In this document: positions 25,528-34,900 of the stretch, one piece after another | How positions within the stretch are numbered: position 1 is the stretch's first letter | How the letters are laid out: every line of letters starts with the position of its first letter | DNA from: Caulobacter sp. 73W | GTDB lineage: Bacteria; Pseudomonadota; Alphaproteobacteria; Caulobacterales; Caulobacteraceae | Assembly: GCF_041021955.1 (NCBI RefSeq) | Contig: NZ_CP158375.1 | Coordinates: 3,646,501 to 3,710,500, forward strand | Direction of reading: 5' to 3' | DNA: 64,000 nucleotides | Made by a program: the position numbers and the translations under genes | The notes under the pieces: model-generated | Told to the model about the DNA's origin: nothing | What the model saw: only the letters and a program-made list of their open reading frames with translations | Databases searched by the model: none

Positions 25528-28139
25528 AATGGGGGCGCAAATGGCGCGGAATTTCACGTCTCAGAAGTCTCGTCGCCGGCCTTCTGGCCGCTAGCGCCCT
25601 GTGCGCGCCGTCGATGGTCCGCGCCCAGGAGGCGACCGACGTCGATGAAGTGATCATTACCGGCCAGCGCAAGGCTCAGAGCGCCGCCATCGCGGTGAAG
25701 CGCGAGAACTTCGCCGTCGCAGACGTCATCTCCGCCGACGACATCGGCAAGATGCCGGACCACAACACCGCCGCCGCCCTGCGCCGCATCCCGGGCATCT
25801 CGGTGATGGAAGACCAAGGCGAGCCGCGCTTCCCGGTCGTGCGCGGCCTGCGCTCCACCTACAACCGCACCACGGTCGATGGGGCCATCGTCTCGTCGGT
25901 GGACGAAAGCGGCCGCACCGTGCCGCTCGACATCGTGCCTTCGGTCATGGTCGGCCGTCTGGAAGTCGTCAAAACGGTGACGCCGGACAAGGACGGCAAC
26001 GCCATCGGCGGCGCCATCGACGTGAAGACACGCAGCGCCTTCGACGCCGACGGCCCGTTCGTCAGCGCCATCGCGTCCTATGGTCATTATGAGCGTCACG
26101 GCGACGTTCGTAACGACAAGGCCAACTATCGCGCCGCCTTCGCGGCCGGCACCACCTTCGGCGCCGACAACGAGTGGGGTGTGGTGATCGGGGCTTCGCA
26201 GGAGCAGCTCGACTACGACATCCCGCAGCTGGAATTGCAGGCGCCTTCGGTGCGCGAGTACACCGCGGCCGGCGCGCCGGTGAACTCGGGCGATCCGCGC
26301 GGCAACGGCATCCAGGTGCCGACCTTCCAGCGCTTGTTCTGGTACAACAACACCAAGCAGCGCAGCGGCGTGAACGGCAAGATCGAGTACCGCCCAAACG
26401 ACGACATGCACTGGGAGGCCTCGGCGCTATACGCCCGCATGGAGGATGATGAGGAGCGCATCGAGTTCCGCATCGAGCCTCTGGGCAACGTCGCCAGCCA
26501 GACCCAGACCAGCGGCGCCTTCGCCCGCGGCCGCGGCGTGATCCAGCTGAACCAGCCGATCACCAAGCGCGAGATCGCCTTGGCCCGCACCGGCTTGGAC
26601 TGGAACCTGAACGCCCAGTGGACCGCCACCGGCGACCTCGTCTACTCGCAGGCGCAGCTCGAAGTGCCGAACCACTCGGTGGAGTTCCGCACCGTCGATG
26701 CGGCCGGCGCCAACTACGGCTTCACCTACGACACGACCAACCCGATGTTCCCGGTCTTCACGCCGGTGAACGACGCGGCGATCCGCAATCCCGCGAACTA
26801 CAATCTGCAGCAGCACCGCGACGCGCTGACCGAGACGGAAGAGAAGGCCTTCCAGGGCCGCTTCGACCTGGCCTTCGACCAGGGCCTGGACGACCGGAAC
26901 TTCAAGGCCAAGTTCGGCGGCGTGATCCGCTCCAGCAAGCGGCAGTTCGCCGACTCCCAGATCAACTACCGCGCTGGGACCGGCTTCAACTACACACTGG
27001 CCGAGGTCGATGTTGCGGGTCCGAGCCAGCTGATCGCCGGCCGCTACCTGCTGTCGCCGCGCATCGGCGCGAAGGAGGCGATGGACTTCTTCAACGCCAA
27101 CCGCTCGCGCTTCACGACCGCCGTCACCGTGCCGACCGGCAACTACGAGGTGAAGGAAGACGTCTACGCCGCCTACGGCCAGGCCAGCTACAAGTTCGGC
27201 GACGTCACGCTCCTGGGCGGCTTGCGCTACGAGCGCACCGAGGTTGAATCCGACGCCACCCGCTCCAGCGGCGGTGTGCTGAGCCCGGTCAGCAACTCGG
27301 GCGGCTATGACAGCTTCATGCCCAGCGTCCATATGCAGTGGGACGTGCGCCCGGACCTGATCGTCCGCGCGGCTTGGACCAACACAATCGGCCGTCCGGA
27401 CTTCGGCTCGCTGGCCGCCAGCGAAGCCATCAGCTTCGACGGCAGCCAGCCGACCGTGTCTCGCGGCAATCCCGGCTTGAAGCCGCGTGAGAGCGAAGGC
27501 CTCGATCTGTCGGTCGAGTTCTATCCGCGTGACGGCCTGATCTCGCTGGCCCTGTTCTCCAAGGACATCAAGAACGAGATCTTCACGCTGTCGGGCGTGG
27601 AGAACCTGGACATCGGGCGCGGCGTGGAAGCGGTCCTGGTCTCGACCCCGCGCAACGCGGAGTCGGCCAAGATCAAGGGCGTCGAGTTCGCCGTGCAGCA
27701 GGCCTTCACCTTCCTGCCGTCGCCGTTCAACGGCTTCGGCTTCAACGGCAACGTCACCTGGCTGGATACGGAGTTCACCTTCCTGACCGCCACCGGTCCG
27801 CGCGTCACCGGCCTGTTCCAGCAGCCGGAGATCACCACCAACGAGTTGATCTACTACCAGCGCGGTCCGTTCGAGGCCCGGGTGTCGCACAACTACATCG
27901 GCGGCCAGTTGGAGACGATCAACGACACGATCCCCAACGCCGACCAGTACTGGAAGGGCCGTCACCTGTTCGACGCCAGCGTCTCCTGGCGCCTGACCGA
28001 CAACGTGACCGTGTACGCCGAGGGCCAGAACCTCTCGAACACCGGCCGCCAGGAAGTGACCGGCCCTGGCCGTCGCTACCTGCAGGAGTGGGCGAACTAC
28101 GGCCGGACCTACTGGGTCGGCGCGGCGATCAACTTCTGA
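25521..28139 (+). CDS. TonB-dependent receptor
   Basis: An 872-residue outer-membrane receptor for energised uptake. The signal peptide covers about residues 1-35 (LVAGLLAASALCAPSMVRAQ), followed by a TonB-box-like VDEVIITGQR, the plug (DDIGKMPDHNTAAALRRIPG, then VRGLRSTYNRTTVDG) and a 22-strand barrel ending in an aromatic residue (AAINF). The plug resembles the receptors with GLRSxYNxxxxDG found in carbohydrate- or peptide-uptake systems of Caulobacterales and Xanthomonads. The only start that keeps the signal peptide is TTG at 25521. Substrate unknown; no transporter beside it. Confidence 0.92.
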   Translation: MQQWGRKWRGISRLRSLVAGLLAASALCAPSMVRAQEATDVDEVIITGQRKAQSAAIAVKRENFAVADVISADDIGKMPDHNTAAALRRIPGISVMEDQGEPRFPVVRGLRSTYNRTTVDGAIVSSVDESGRTVPLDIVPSVMVGRLEVVKTVTPDKDGNAIGGAIDVKTRSAFDADGPFVSAIASYGHYERHGDVRNDKANYRAAFAAGTTFGADNEWGVVIGASQEQLDYDIPQLELQAPSVREYTAAGAPVNSGDPRGNGIQVPTFQRLFWYNNTKQRSGVNGKIEYRPNDDMHWEASALYARMEDDEERIEFRIEPLGNVASQTQTSGAFARGRGVIQLNQPITKREIALARTGLDWNLNAQWTATGDLVYSQAQLEVPNHSVEFRTVDAAGANYGFTYDTTNPMFPVFTPVNDAAIRNPANYNLQQHRDALTETEEKAFQGRFDLAFDQGLDDRNFKAKFGGVIRSSKRQFADSQINYRAGTGFNYTLAEVDVAGPSQLIAGRYLLSPRIGAKEAMDFFNANRSRFTTAVTVPTGNYEVKEDVYAAYGQASYKFGDVTLLGGLRYERTEVESDATRSSGGVLSPVSNSGGYDSFMPSVHMQWDVRPDLIVRAAWTNTIGRPDFGSLAASEAISFDGSQPTVSRGNPGLKPRESEGLDLSVEFYPRDGLISLALFSKDIKNEIFTLSGVENLDIGRGVEAVLVSTPRNAESAKIKGVEFAVQQAFTFLPSPFNGFGFNGNVTWLDTEFTFLTATGPRVTGLFQQPEITTNELIYYQRGPFEARVSHNYIGGQLETINDTIPNADQYWKGRHLFDASVSWRLTDNVTVYAEGQNLSNTGRQEVTGPGRRYLQEWANYGRTYWVGAAINF

Positions 28140-28153
28140 TCCTCGCCTGAATG

Positions 28154-28181
28154 AGCCCGGCGCTTGCCTCGGTGCCGGGCT
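28154..28181 (+). terminator. Hairpin after the first TonB receptor gene
   Basis: AGCCCGGC (28154-28161) and GCCGGGCT (28174-28181) enclose a 12-base loop, 14 bases past the stop. No T-run follows, so it may act with Rho or only stabilise the 3' end. It precedes tRNA-Leu by 24 bases. Confidence 0.5.
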
Positions 28182-28205
28182 TACCCTAAGTCGCTTCGCG
28201 AACCT

Positions 28206-28290
28206 GCGGATGTGGCGGAACTGGTAGACGCACTGGATTTAGGTTCCAGCGCCGAGAGGCGTGGAGGTTCGAGTCCTCTCATCCGCACCA
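28206..28290 (+). tRNA. tRNA-Leu (anticodon UAG)
   Basis: An 85-base gene with the acceptor stem GCGGATG / CATCCGC, the D-arm region GGCGGAACTGGTAGACGC, anticodon stem CTGGA / TCCAG around TTTAGGT (anticodon TAG), a long variable arm (class II) and T-arm GAGGTTCGAGTCCTC. The CCA end is encoded (28288-28290). It reads CUA and other CUN codons. Confidence 0.97.
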
Positions 28291-28307
28291 TTCCCCGAAT
28301 TTCGGGC

Positions 28308-28329
28308 GCCGCCGTCAGCGGCCTTTCTT
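28308..28329 (+). terminator. Terminator of tRNA-Leu
   Basis: GCCGC, loop CGTCA, GCGGC (28308-28322), then CTTTCTT. A second hairpin CCCGAA/TTCGGG lies just before it. Starts 18 bases after the tRNA. The rest of the gap to 28560 holds no gene that I can support. Confidence 0.6.
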
Positions 28330-28560
28330 CTCAACATCTCCAACCGCTTACCCAGCTTGGCCTTGCGCATCGCGCGGGCTGCGACGGCCCGTAGGTCAAG
28401 GTTGCGCTGCGGGTAAGCTATGTGACGATGACTTGAAGCGTCGCTTTGTCTTACCTGGAAAATTTAAGCCGAACCGGCCCAAAACGCCGGAGTGTGGGCA
28501 TTTCGACACTGTCGCAGAACATTCATTTTTGCGTTACGGCGGTGTCACAGGGCTCTTCTA

Positions 28561-28585
28561 GGTCTCCCCCAACTCACTGGGGACC
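28561..28585 (+). promoter_or_regulatory. Leader hairpin over the RBS of the second TonB receptor
   Basis: GGTC-T-CCC (28561-28568) can pair with GGGGACC (28579-28585): seven pairs with one bulged T and a 10-base loop. The right arm contains the GGGGA ribosome-binding site for the ATG at 28590. Possible translational control. Confidence 0.4.
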
Positions 28586-28589
28586 CACC

Positions 28590-30971
28590 ATGAAGCTCAA
28601 ATCCTATCGCCGTCACATCCTCGCAACGGCCGCAATGCTCGCCGTTCCGGGCCTGGCATTCGCTGAAGTCGCCGCCGAAGCCGGCGCTGACGCCGCCGCG
28701 GATCAGGGCGTCCTGGTCGACGACCTGATCGTCACCGCGACCAAGCGCGAGACGAACCTGCGCGAAACCCCGATCGCCATCGCCGTCATCGGCGCCGAGA
28801 CGATGAAGGCCGCTCAGGTCCAGTCGCTTCTCGACATCGCCAGCAGCGTTCCCACCCTGCGTATGACCACCTTCGAGTCGCGCTCGACCGCGCTGACCGT
28901 CGGCATCCGCGGCATCGTGCCGAACGACGCCAACCAGCCCGCCCGCGAGCAGGGCGTCGGCGTCTATCTGGACGGCGTCTATCTGGGCCGCCAGCAAGGC
29001 CTGAACGCCGGCATCCTCGACCTCGAGCGCATCGAAGTCCTGCGCGGCCCGCAAGGCACGCTGTTCGGTCGTAACACCGAAGGCGGCGCGGTCAGCATGG
29101 TCACCCGCCGCCCGACCGGCGAGTACGGCCTGCGCGCCACCGCCGGCGTCAGCAACTTCAACGGCTACAACGCCGACGCCCACCTGGATCTGCCTGAGAT
29201 CGCCGGCGTCAGCATCAAGATCGACGCGGCCCTTCAGCACCGCGACGAGACCACCAAGAACCCGATGGAAGGCCAGCTGGGCTGGAACTACCTTGATCGC
29301 GAAGGCCTGCGCGTCTCGGCGATGTGGCGCCCGATCGAGGGCTTCGAAGCCCTGTACGCCTACGACACCGCCCGCAGCGAATCGACGCCGTTCCTCAGCC
29401 AGCTGGTGAACTACAATCCGCTGGGCCTGCCGGTCTCGACCGTGTTCCCGCGTCCGAGCGGCACGATCTCGCCGCTGCCCCCGGGCATCGGCGTGCACCC
29501 CGACCGCCAGAAGGTGGCTGACGCGGGCGTTCCGCAACAAGCCAGCATCGACGAGATCTCGGGCCACTCGCTTCACATGAAGTACGAAGTGAACCCGAAC
29601 CTGGAAATCCGCTCGATCACCGCCTTCCGCGAAGTGTGGGTTGAGCAGTACGACAACGCTGGCGGTCCGAACCGTCCGCCGGTGTTCCAGCCGAACGCTC
29701 CGGAAGGCAACTCGGCGCGCAACTTCTCGCGCTACAGCCTGTCGGACATGGAACAGTTCCAGCGCAGCCAGGAGTTCCAGTTCGTCGGTTCGGCCTTCGA
29801 GGATCGCCTCGATTACGTCGTCGGCCTCTACTACTTCAACGAAAAGGCCTGGGAAGAAGCGGCGACGCCGAGCACCCTGACCTACGTCGGCTCGAACGGT
29901 AACTACGTGGTCCGTGATCCGAAGACCGCCGGCATCACCCGCGGCTTCCGCGCCATCGACCGCGGCAGCGTGGCCAAGTCGACCAGCAAGGGCATCTACG
30001 TCCACACGGTCTACAACCCGCCGATCCTCAACGACCAGATGAAGATCACCCTGGGCGGCCGCTACACCTCGGACGACAAGGAAGGCACGCTCTACAAGGT
30101 CAGCAACACGGCGCGTAACTTCCAGTTCGAACTGGAAGAGAACCGCTTCGACCCGACCGTGACCATCGGCTTCGACGTGACCCCGGACATCAACGTCTAC
30201 GGCACGTTCTCGACCGGCTACCGCGCCGGCGGCGCCAACTCGCGCTCGCTGTCCTACGCGCCCTTCGAGTTGGAAGAAGTCGAAAGCTTCGAAATCGGCC
30301 TGAAGGCGCTCCTGCTGGACCGCTTCAACGTCAACCTGGCGCTGTTCGACATGAACCGCACCAACACCCAGATCGAGTTCACCCTGGTTGCTCCGGACCC
30401 CGTCACGGGCAACACCCGCAACACGGTGGAAACGGTCAACGCTCCGGGCACCAGCGACATCCGCGGTCTCGAGTTCGACGTCTCCGGTCGCATCACCGAG
30501 AACCTGCGCGCCAGCTTCGCCTACGCCTACACCGAGACGAACGTTCCGGACGCCCGCAACCCGTTCCCGGCCTCGGCGAACTGCCCGGCCTGCGGCACGA
30601 TCCAGCCGGTGTACATCATCTACACCCCCAAGCACGCGCTCAGCGGCTCGCTGGACTATGTGCAACCGCTGGAATTCGCGGACCTGCGCCTGCACCTGGA
30701 CGCCAACTTCTCGACCGGCACCCAGAGCTTCGAACAGTCGCCGGAAAAGACCGACGACGCCTTCGTGGTCAACGCCCGCGCCTCGCTCGCCAACTGGCAA
30801 GTGGCTGAAGGCCAGAACATCACGGTGTCGGTCTGGTCGCGTAACCTGCTCAACAACGACTACATCTACCGTCGCTCGACGGAAGGTCGTTCGGGCTCGA
30901 ACGCCATCGGCGACTACGCCAACTTCAACGAGCCCCGGACCTTTGGTCTGGAAATCAGCCTGAAGTACTAG
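28590..30971 (+). CDS. TonB-dependent receptor
   Basis: A 793-residue outer-membrane receptor. Signal peptide about 1-27 (MLAVPGLAFAEV), TonB-box-like DDLIVTATKRE, plug with TPIAIAVIGAETM, GVYLDGVYLGRQQ, LERIEVLRGPQGTLFGRNTE and GGAVSMVTRRP, then a barrel ending GLEISLKY. This plug type (RGPQGTLFGRN) is common among the many Caulobacterales and Sphingomonad receptors for plant-derived or xenobiotic nutrients; the ligand cannot be named. The frame is open up to 28446, but only the ATG at 28590 gives a signal peptide with a ribosome-binding site. Confidence 0.93.
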   Translation: MKLKSYRRHILATAAMLAVPGLAFAEVAAEAGADAAADQGVLVDDLIVTATKRETNLRETPIAIAVIGAETMKAAQVQSLLDIASSVPTLRMTTFESRSTALTVGIRGIVPNDANQPAREQGVGVYLDGVYLGRQQGLNAGILDLERIEVLRGPQGTLFGRNTEGGAVSMVTRRPTGEYGLRATAGVSNFNGYNADAHLDLPEIAGVSIKIDAALQHRDETTKNPMEGQLGWNYLDREGLRVSAMWRPIEGFEALYAYDTARSESTPFLSQLVNYNPLGLPVSTVFPRPSGTISPLPPGIGVHPDRQKVADAGVPQQASIDEISGHSLHMKYEVNPNLEIRSITAFREVWVEQYDNAGGPNRPPVFQPNAPEGNSARNFSRYSLSDMEQFQRSQEFQFVGSAFEDRLDYVVGLYYFNEKAWEEAATPSTLTYVGSNGNYVVRDPKTAGITRGFRAIDRGSVAKSTSKGIYVHTVYNPPILNDQMKITLGGRYTSDDKEGTLYKVSNTARNFQFELEENRFDPTVTIGFDVTPDINVYGTFSTGYRAGGANSRSLSYAPFELEEVESFEIGLKALLLDRFNVNLALFDMNRTNTQIEFTLVAPDPVTGNTRNTVETVNAPGTSDIRGLEFDVSGRITENLRASFAYAYTETNVPDARNPFPASANCPACGTIQPVYIIYTPKHALSGSLDYVQPLEFADLRLHLDANFSTGTQSFEQSPEKTDDAFVVNARASLANWQVAEGQNITVSVWSRNLLNNDYIYRRSTEGRSGSNAIGDYANFNEPRTFGLEISLKY

Positions 30972-31023
30972 GGATCGAAGGGCTGGATCGCTTCGGCGAT
31001 CCGGCCCGGCCCCCTCGACCCTG

Positions 31024-31060
31024 AACGCCGGTAGGCCGAATGGCCGCCGGCGTTTTGCGT
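31024..31060 (+). terminator. Intrinsic terminator of the second TonB receptor gene
   Basis: AACGCCGG (31024-31031) pairs with CCGGCGTT (31047-31054); an inner GGCC/GGCC stem extends it. The tail reads TTGCGTTT. Confidence 0.75.
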
Positions 31061-31275
31061 TTCGGCGCGCGGGAGGGGAGGGCGCGGGTCTCCCGCCGCG
31101 GTCATTTCGCCGCCATGGCGGCGTTTTCCCGCTTGTTCCGCCGCATAAAGTCGGGCTTGGCCCGGAAGCCCGCGCATGACATAAGGGCGACCTTCGCGCC
31201 GCCGCGCGGGCGCACCGTGTCCACGGGGCCTCGACGGCGGCGCTGCTGTTTCATCCCGATAGGCGGACGTAAGGG

Positions 31276-31288
31276 ACGTGTTTCACGT
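31276..31288. promoter_or_regulatory. Palindrome upstream of tig
   Basis: ACGTG, TTT, CACGT: perfect 5-base arms ending 26 bases before the tig ATG. Suited to a dimeric regulator; no family assigned. Confidence 0.35.
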
Positions 31289-31314
31289 TCGCCTGTCCGA
31301 GACTTGAGAAGACA

Positions 31315-32679
31315 ATGTCCATGCAGATCGTTGAAAAGTCGGGCGAAGGCCTGAGCCGCGTTTATGGCGTCACCGTTCCGGCCGGCGAACTCGCCACGCG
31401 CCTCGACGCCCGCATCAAGGAAGTCGCCCCGCAGATGAACGTGAAGGGCTTCCGTCCCGGCAAGGTGCCGACGGCCCACGTTCGTCGCCTCTATGGCAAG
31501 GCGCTGATGGGCGAAGTCATCGAGCAGGCGCTCAACGAAACCACCCAGAAGGTGCTGGACGACAACAAGCTGCGTCCTGCCGGCCAGCCGGACCTGAAGC
31601 CAGAATCGGACATGGACAAGGTCATCGCCGGCGGCGAAGACCTGACCTTCGAACTGGCCGTCGAAATCATGCCCGACTTCGAGCCGATCGACGTGACGAC
31701 CCTGGAGCTGAAGCGTCCGGTCTACGCCCCGTCGGACGAAGAAGTCGAAGAGGCCCTGGCCGAACTGGCCAAGCAGGCCCGCACCTATGAGCCGCGCAGC
31801 GGCAAGTCGGTTAAGGCCAAGGACGAAGACCAACTGCTGATCAACTTCGTCGGCAGCATCGACGGCGTCGAGTTCGAAGGCGGCAAGGCCGACGACGCCG
31901 AGCTGGTCCTGGGTTCGGGCCAGTTCATCCCGGGCTTCGAAGAACAACTGGTCGGCTCCAAGGCCGGCGACGAAGTCACCGTGAAGGTGCAGTTCCCGGA
32001 AGCATACCAAGCCGCTCACCTGGCCGGTAAGGACGCCGAGTTCGCCGTGACGGTGAAGGAAGTCCGTGCTCCGGTCGACGGCAAGGCCGACGACGCCCTG
32101 GCCGAGCGCCTGGGCCTGAAGGACCTGGCTTCGCTGACCGACCTGCTGCGCAAGAACCTGGCCGACCGCTACGCCGCCAGCTCGCGCTTCAAGCTGAAGC
32201 GCGCTCTGCTCGACGCGCTGGACACCAAGCACGACTTCCCGCTGCCGCCGCGCATGGTGGACGCCGAGTTCGCCGGCATCTGGCAACAGGTCCAGGCTGA
32301 CAAGGAACGTGGCGGCCTGCCGGAAGAAGATGCCGGCAAGTCGGACGAGCAACTGCAGACCGAATACCGCAAGATCGCCGAGCGCCGCGTGCGCCTGGGT
32401 CTGGTGCTGGCCGAGATCGGCCGCAAGCACGACGTCTCGGTCTCGGACCGCGAACTGATGGAAGCCATCCGCCGCGAAGCGATCCAGTACGGCGCCCAGG
32501 CCCAGCAGGTCATGCAGTTCTACCAGCAGAACCCGAACGCCCAGGCCCAGGTCCGCGCGCCCCTGTACGAAGACAAGGTCGTGGACCTGATCTTCGACAA
32601 GGCCAAGGTGACCGAAGAGTTGGTGTCCAAGGAAGAGCTCCTCCAGGACGACGACCTGCCGGAAGGCTACAGCGCCTAA
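31315..32679 (+). CDS. tig: Trigger factor
   Basis: Ribosome-bound chaperone and peptidyl-prolyl isomerase (454 aa). The N-terminal domain has the ribosome-docking signature GFRPGKVP at residues 45-52. The FKBP-like domain is around 155-245 ([31 protein letters not shown]), and the helical C-terminal domain is acidic. An ATG at 31321 is a second start option. Located before the clpP gene as in most proteobacteria, with a thioesterase gene between. A terminator follows. Confidence 0.97.
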   Translation: MSMQIVEKSGEGLSRVYGVTVPAGELATRLDARIKEVAPQMNVKGFRPGKVPTAHVRRLYGKALMGEVIEQALNETTQKVLDDNKLRPAGQPDLKPESDMDKVIAGGEDLTFELAVEIMPDFEPIDVTTLELKRPVYAPSDEEVEEALAELAKQARTYEPRSGKSVKAKDEDQLLINFVGSIDGVEFEGGKADDAELVLGSGQFIPGFEEQLVGSKAGDEVTVKVQFPEAYQAAHLAGKDAEFAVTVKEVRAPVDGKADDALAERLGLKDLASLTDLLRKNLADRYAASSRFKLKRALLDALDTKHDFPLPPRMVDAEFAGIWQQVQADKERGGLPEEDAGKSDEQLQTEYRKIAERRVRLGLVLAEIGRKHDVSVSDRELMEAIRREAIQYGAQAQQVMQFYQQNPNAQAQVRAPLYEDKVVDLIFDKAKVTEELVSKEELLQDDDLPEGYSA

Positions 32680-32706
32680 AGATCACGCGTTCGACGCGAT
32701 CTTCTC

Positions 32707-32740
32707 AGGGCGGTCTCCGAAAGGAGGCCGCCCTGTTTCA
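32707..32740 (+). terminator. Intrinsic terminator of tig
   Basis: AGGGCGGTCTCC, loop GAAA, GGAGGCCGCCCT (32707-32734) with one mismatch, then GTTTCATTT. It separates tig from the thioesterase gene. Confidence 0.75.
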
Positions 32741-32761
32741 TTTCCAGCTTTCGAGTTTTCC

Positions 32762-33133
32762 ATGACCGCACTCCTGACCGACATGGTCTTTCCCGGCGAC
32801 GCCAATCACCACGGCACCCTGTTCGGCGGCGTGGCCCTGGCGCGGATGGACAAGGCGGCGTTCATCGCCGCCACCCGCCATGCCCGGCTGACCTTCGTCA
32901 CCGCCTCGTGCGAACGCATCGATTTCATCAACGCCGCGCGAGTGGGCGAGGTGGTCGAGGCCTTCGCCACGGTGGTGAGGGCGGGGCGCAAATCCCTGAC
33001 TGTCGAGGTCACCCTGGAGGCCGAATCCCTGCTCAGCGGAGACCGCCGGGTCTGCGCCCGGGGGCTGTTCCACATGGTCGCCACCGACGCGCCGGAGGGC
33101 TATGCGATGCCTCCCGTTAAGGACGCCGCCTAA
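32762..33133 (+). CDS. Acyl-CoA thioesterase (hotdog fold, YciA-like)
   Basis: A 123-residue single hotdog domain hydrolysing acyl-Co[21 protein letters not shown] carries the catalytic Asn/His...Asp region of the YciA/BACH branch, followed by [18 protein letters not shown] and [19 protein letters not shown]. The length is minimal for the family. It lies between the tig terminator and clpP, 110 bases before the latter. Confidence 0.9.
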   Translation: MTALLTDMVFPGDANHHGTLFGGVALARMDKAAFIAATRHARLTFVTASCERIDFINAARVGEVVEAFATVVRAGRKSLTVEVTLEAESLLSGDRRVCARGLFHMVATDAPEGYAMPPVKDAA

Positions 33134-33243
33134 AAAGCCGCGTGCGCCCGCCTTGCATAAGCGCGAGGCGCACGCGATATCGGGAAGGACGGCGGCGCAA
33201 CGGGCGTCGATGCGCCGCCCACCAATTCTATGAAGGGCATTCC

Positions 33244-33873
33244 ATGCAAGATCCCATGACCATGATGAGCGGTTTGGTCCCCATGGTCGTCGAGCAGTCG
33301 AGCCGCGGTGAGCGCGCGTTCGACATCTTCTCGCGCCTGCTGCGTGAGCGGATCATCTTCCTGACCGGTCCGTTCGAAGACGGCATGGCCAGCCTGATCT
33401 GCGCCCAGCTTCTCTTCCTGGAGTCCGAGAACCCCAAGAAAGAGATCGCCATGTACATCAATTCGCCGGGCGGCGTGGTGACGTCGGCGCTCGCGATCTA
33501 CGACACCATGCAATACATCAAGAGCCCGGTCTCGACGGTGTGCATGGGCATGGCCGCCTCGGCCGGTTCGCTGATCCTCGCCGCCGGCGCGGCCGGTCAG
33601 CGCATCAGCCTGCCGAACGCCCGCATCATGGTGCACCAGCCGTCGGGCGGCTTCCGCGGTCAGGCCTCGGACATCGAGCGCCACGCCGAGGACATCATCA
33701 AGACCAAGCGCCGCCTGAACGAGATCTACGTCAAGCACTGCGGCCGCACCCTGGAAGAGGTCGAGCGCACCCTGGACCGCGACCACTTCATGAGCGCCGA
33801 GGAGGCCCTGGCCTGGGGCCTCGTCGACCAGGTGGTCGAGACCCGCGACGTGGCTGAGGCCGTGAAGGGCTAA
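33244..33873 (+). CDS. clpP: ATP-dependent Clp protease proteolytic subunit
   Basis: Serine protease (209 aa) forming the tetradecameric chamber used with ClpX and ClpA; in Caulobacter it degrades CtrA and other cell-cycle factors. Catalytic triad Ser106 (GMAASAGSL), His131 (IMVHQPSGG) and Asp180. The N-terminus [20 protein letters not shown] is processed in this family. The frame is open to 33142, but the ATG at 33244 fits. clpX is not in the following sequence: the next gene is ampR on the other strand, unlike the usual clpP-clpX order. Confidence 0.97.
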   Translation: MQDPMTMMSGLVPMVVEQSSRGERAFDIFSRLLRERIIFLTGPFEDGMASLICAQLLFLESENPKKEIAMYINSPGGVVTSALAIYDTMQYIKSPVSTVCMGMAASAGSLILAAGAAGQRISLPNARIMVHQPSGGFRGQASDIERHAEDIIKTKRRLNEIYVKHCGRTLEEVERTLDRDHFMSAEEALAWGLVDQVVETRDVAEAVKG

Positions 33874-33900
33874 GCCCTTCCGTCATCGGAACAAGGATCG

Positions 33901-33930
33901 AGCCTCCCCAGCGATGGGGAGGCTTTTTCT
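33901..33930 (+). terminator. Intrinsic terminator of clpP
   Basis: AGCCTCCCC, 6-base loop, GGGGAGGCT (33901-33924), then TTTTCTTT. It ends just at the ampR stop on the opposite strand. Confidence 0.85.
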
Positions 33931-34800
33931 TTAGGCGGCGCCCTGTTCCATCAGCCACTCGCGAAACGCCCGCATGGCGCTGGTGGTCTGTTTGGACTTG
34001 AGCCGGGTCAGCCAGTAGCGCCCCGTGGAGACGGCAGTCTCGAAGGGCTGGATGATCCGCCCCTGGGCCAGCTCCCGCTCGAACATCATCGGCGGGGCCA
34101 GGGCGACGCCGAAGCCCTGCATGGCCGCCTCGACCATCACCCACGAGCTGTCGAACACCGGCCCCCGGATGTGGGAGCCGTCGACGCCCGCGGCGGCGAA
34201 CCAGTCGGGCCAGTCGGCGGAGCGGTAGGAGCGCAGCAGGGTCTCGCGGGTCAGGTCCTGGGGCGTCGCCAACCTGGCGGCCGTGACGGGGTCGCAGAGG
34301 GCCGACATGGGCGCGTCGAACAGCGGCTCGGCGTTGGTGCCGTGCCAGGCGCCGTCGCCGAAGCGGACGGCGTAGTCCAGGCCCTCCGCCGCGATGTCGA
34401 CGCGGTTGTTATTGGTCATCAGGCGCAGGTCCACGAAGGGGTGCGCCTCGGCGAAGGCCTGCAGGCGGGGCAGCAGCCATCCCACCGCGAAGGTGCCCAC
34501 CGCGCCGACGGTCAGCACCTCGCGCACCCGGCCGCCCTCGAACCGCTCCATGATGTCGCCGATGCGGTCGAAGCTGTCGGTCAGGGACGGCAGCAGGGCC
34601 AGCCCCTCGTCGGTCAGGGCCAGGCCGCGCGGCAGGCGGCGGAACAGGGTCGCGCCGAGGCGTTGCTCCAACCCCTTCACCTGGTGGCTGACGGCCGCCT
34701 GGGTGACGCACAGCTCGATAGCGGCTCGCGTGAAGCTGAGATGTCGGGCCGAGGCCTCGAAGGCGCGCAGGGCGTTGAGCGGCAGGTGAGGGCGTGTCAC
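33931..34800 (-). CDS. ampR: LysR-type beta-lactamase regulator AmpR
   Basis: A 289-residue LysR-family regulator. The N-terminus TRPHLPLNALRAFEASARH, then LSFTRAAIELCVTQAAVSHQ, is that of AmpR; the effector domain has TVGAVGTFAVGWLLP, NNNRVDIAAEGLDYAVRFG, ALCDP and FDSSWVMVEAAMQG, all AmpR landmarks. AmpR senses muropeptides (anhydro-MurNAc peptides against UDP-MurNAc-pentapeptide) and switches the divergent beta-lactamase gene. I chose the GTG at 34800 because it gives the family start MTRPHL; a TTG at 34812 is less likely. It may also repress itself. Confidence 0.93.
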   Translation of the reverse strand: MTRPHLPLNALRAFEASARHLSFTRAAIELCVTQAAVSHQVKGLEQRLGATLFRRLPRGLALTDEGLALLPSLTDSFDRIGDIMERFEGGRVREVLTVGAVGTFAVGWLLPRLQAFAEAHPFVDLRLMTNNNRVDIAAEGLDYAVRFGDGAWHGTNAEPLFDAPMSALCDPVTAARLATPQDLTRETLLRSYRSADWPDWFAAAGVDGSHIRGPVFDSSWVMVEAAMQGFGVALAPPMMFERELAQGRIIQPFETAVSTGRYWLTRLKSKQTTSAMRAFREWLMEQGAA

Positions 34801-34810
34801 ATCTCGACCC

Positions 34811-34819
34811 AAATTTAGC
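34811..34819. promoter_or_regulatory. AmpR-like operator element
   Basis: AAATTTAGC on +, that is GCTAAATTT on -, as I recall the core of the AmpR site upstream of Enterobacteriaceae ampC. It lies 10 bases before the ampR start and 82 bases before the bla start, within the 100-base divergent region. Confidence 0.5.
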
Positions 34820-34900
34820 TAATGGCTCCGCCGACTTATCATCGTTTGTGGCCGGCGGTCTCCCTGCGCAATCTGCGCCGCGACAGAGGGAGTTTCACCC

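Larger units (their letters stand above)
30972..31314. other. 343-base gap before tig
   Basis: Holds the receptor terminator (31024-31060), a 16-base perfect palindrome CGCCGCCATGGCGGCG (31108-31123) followed by TTTT, a hairpin GGGCTT/AAGCCC (about 31155-31173) and a palindrome near tig. The open frame on + from 31040 has Arg-rich, family-less sequence and crosses tig out of frame, so I do not call a gene. Confidence 0.6.

Noticed and set aside
28164-28394. 76-aa open frame over tRNA-Leu
   Set aside because: Its sequence is explained by the tRNA gene.
28545-30800. 751-aa open frame on - across the second TonB receptor gene
   Set aside because: Shadow of the receptor's codon usage; repetitive Val/Asp/Gly/Ala sequence without motifs.
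31040-31354. 104-aa open frame on + before tig
   Set aside because: Covers a terminator and palindromes, Arg-rich, and enters tig out of frame.
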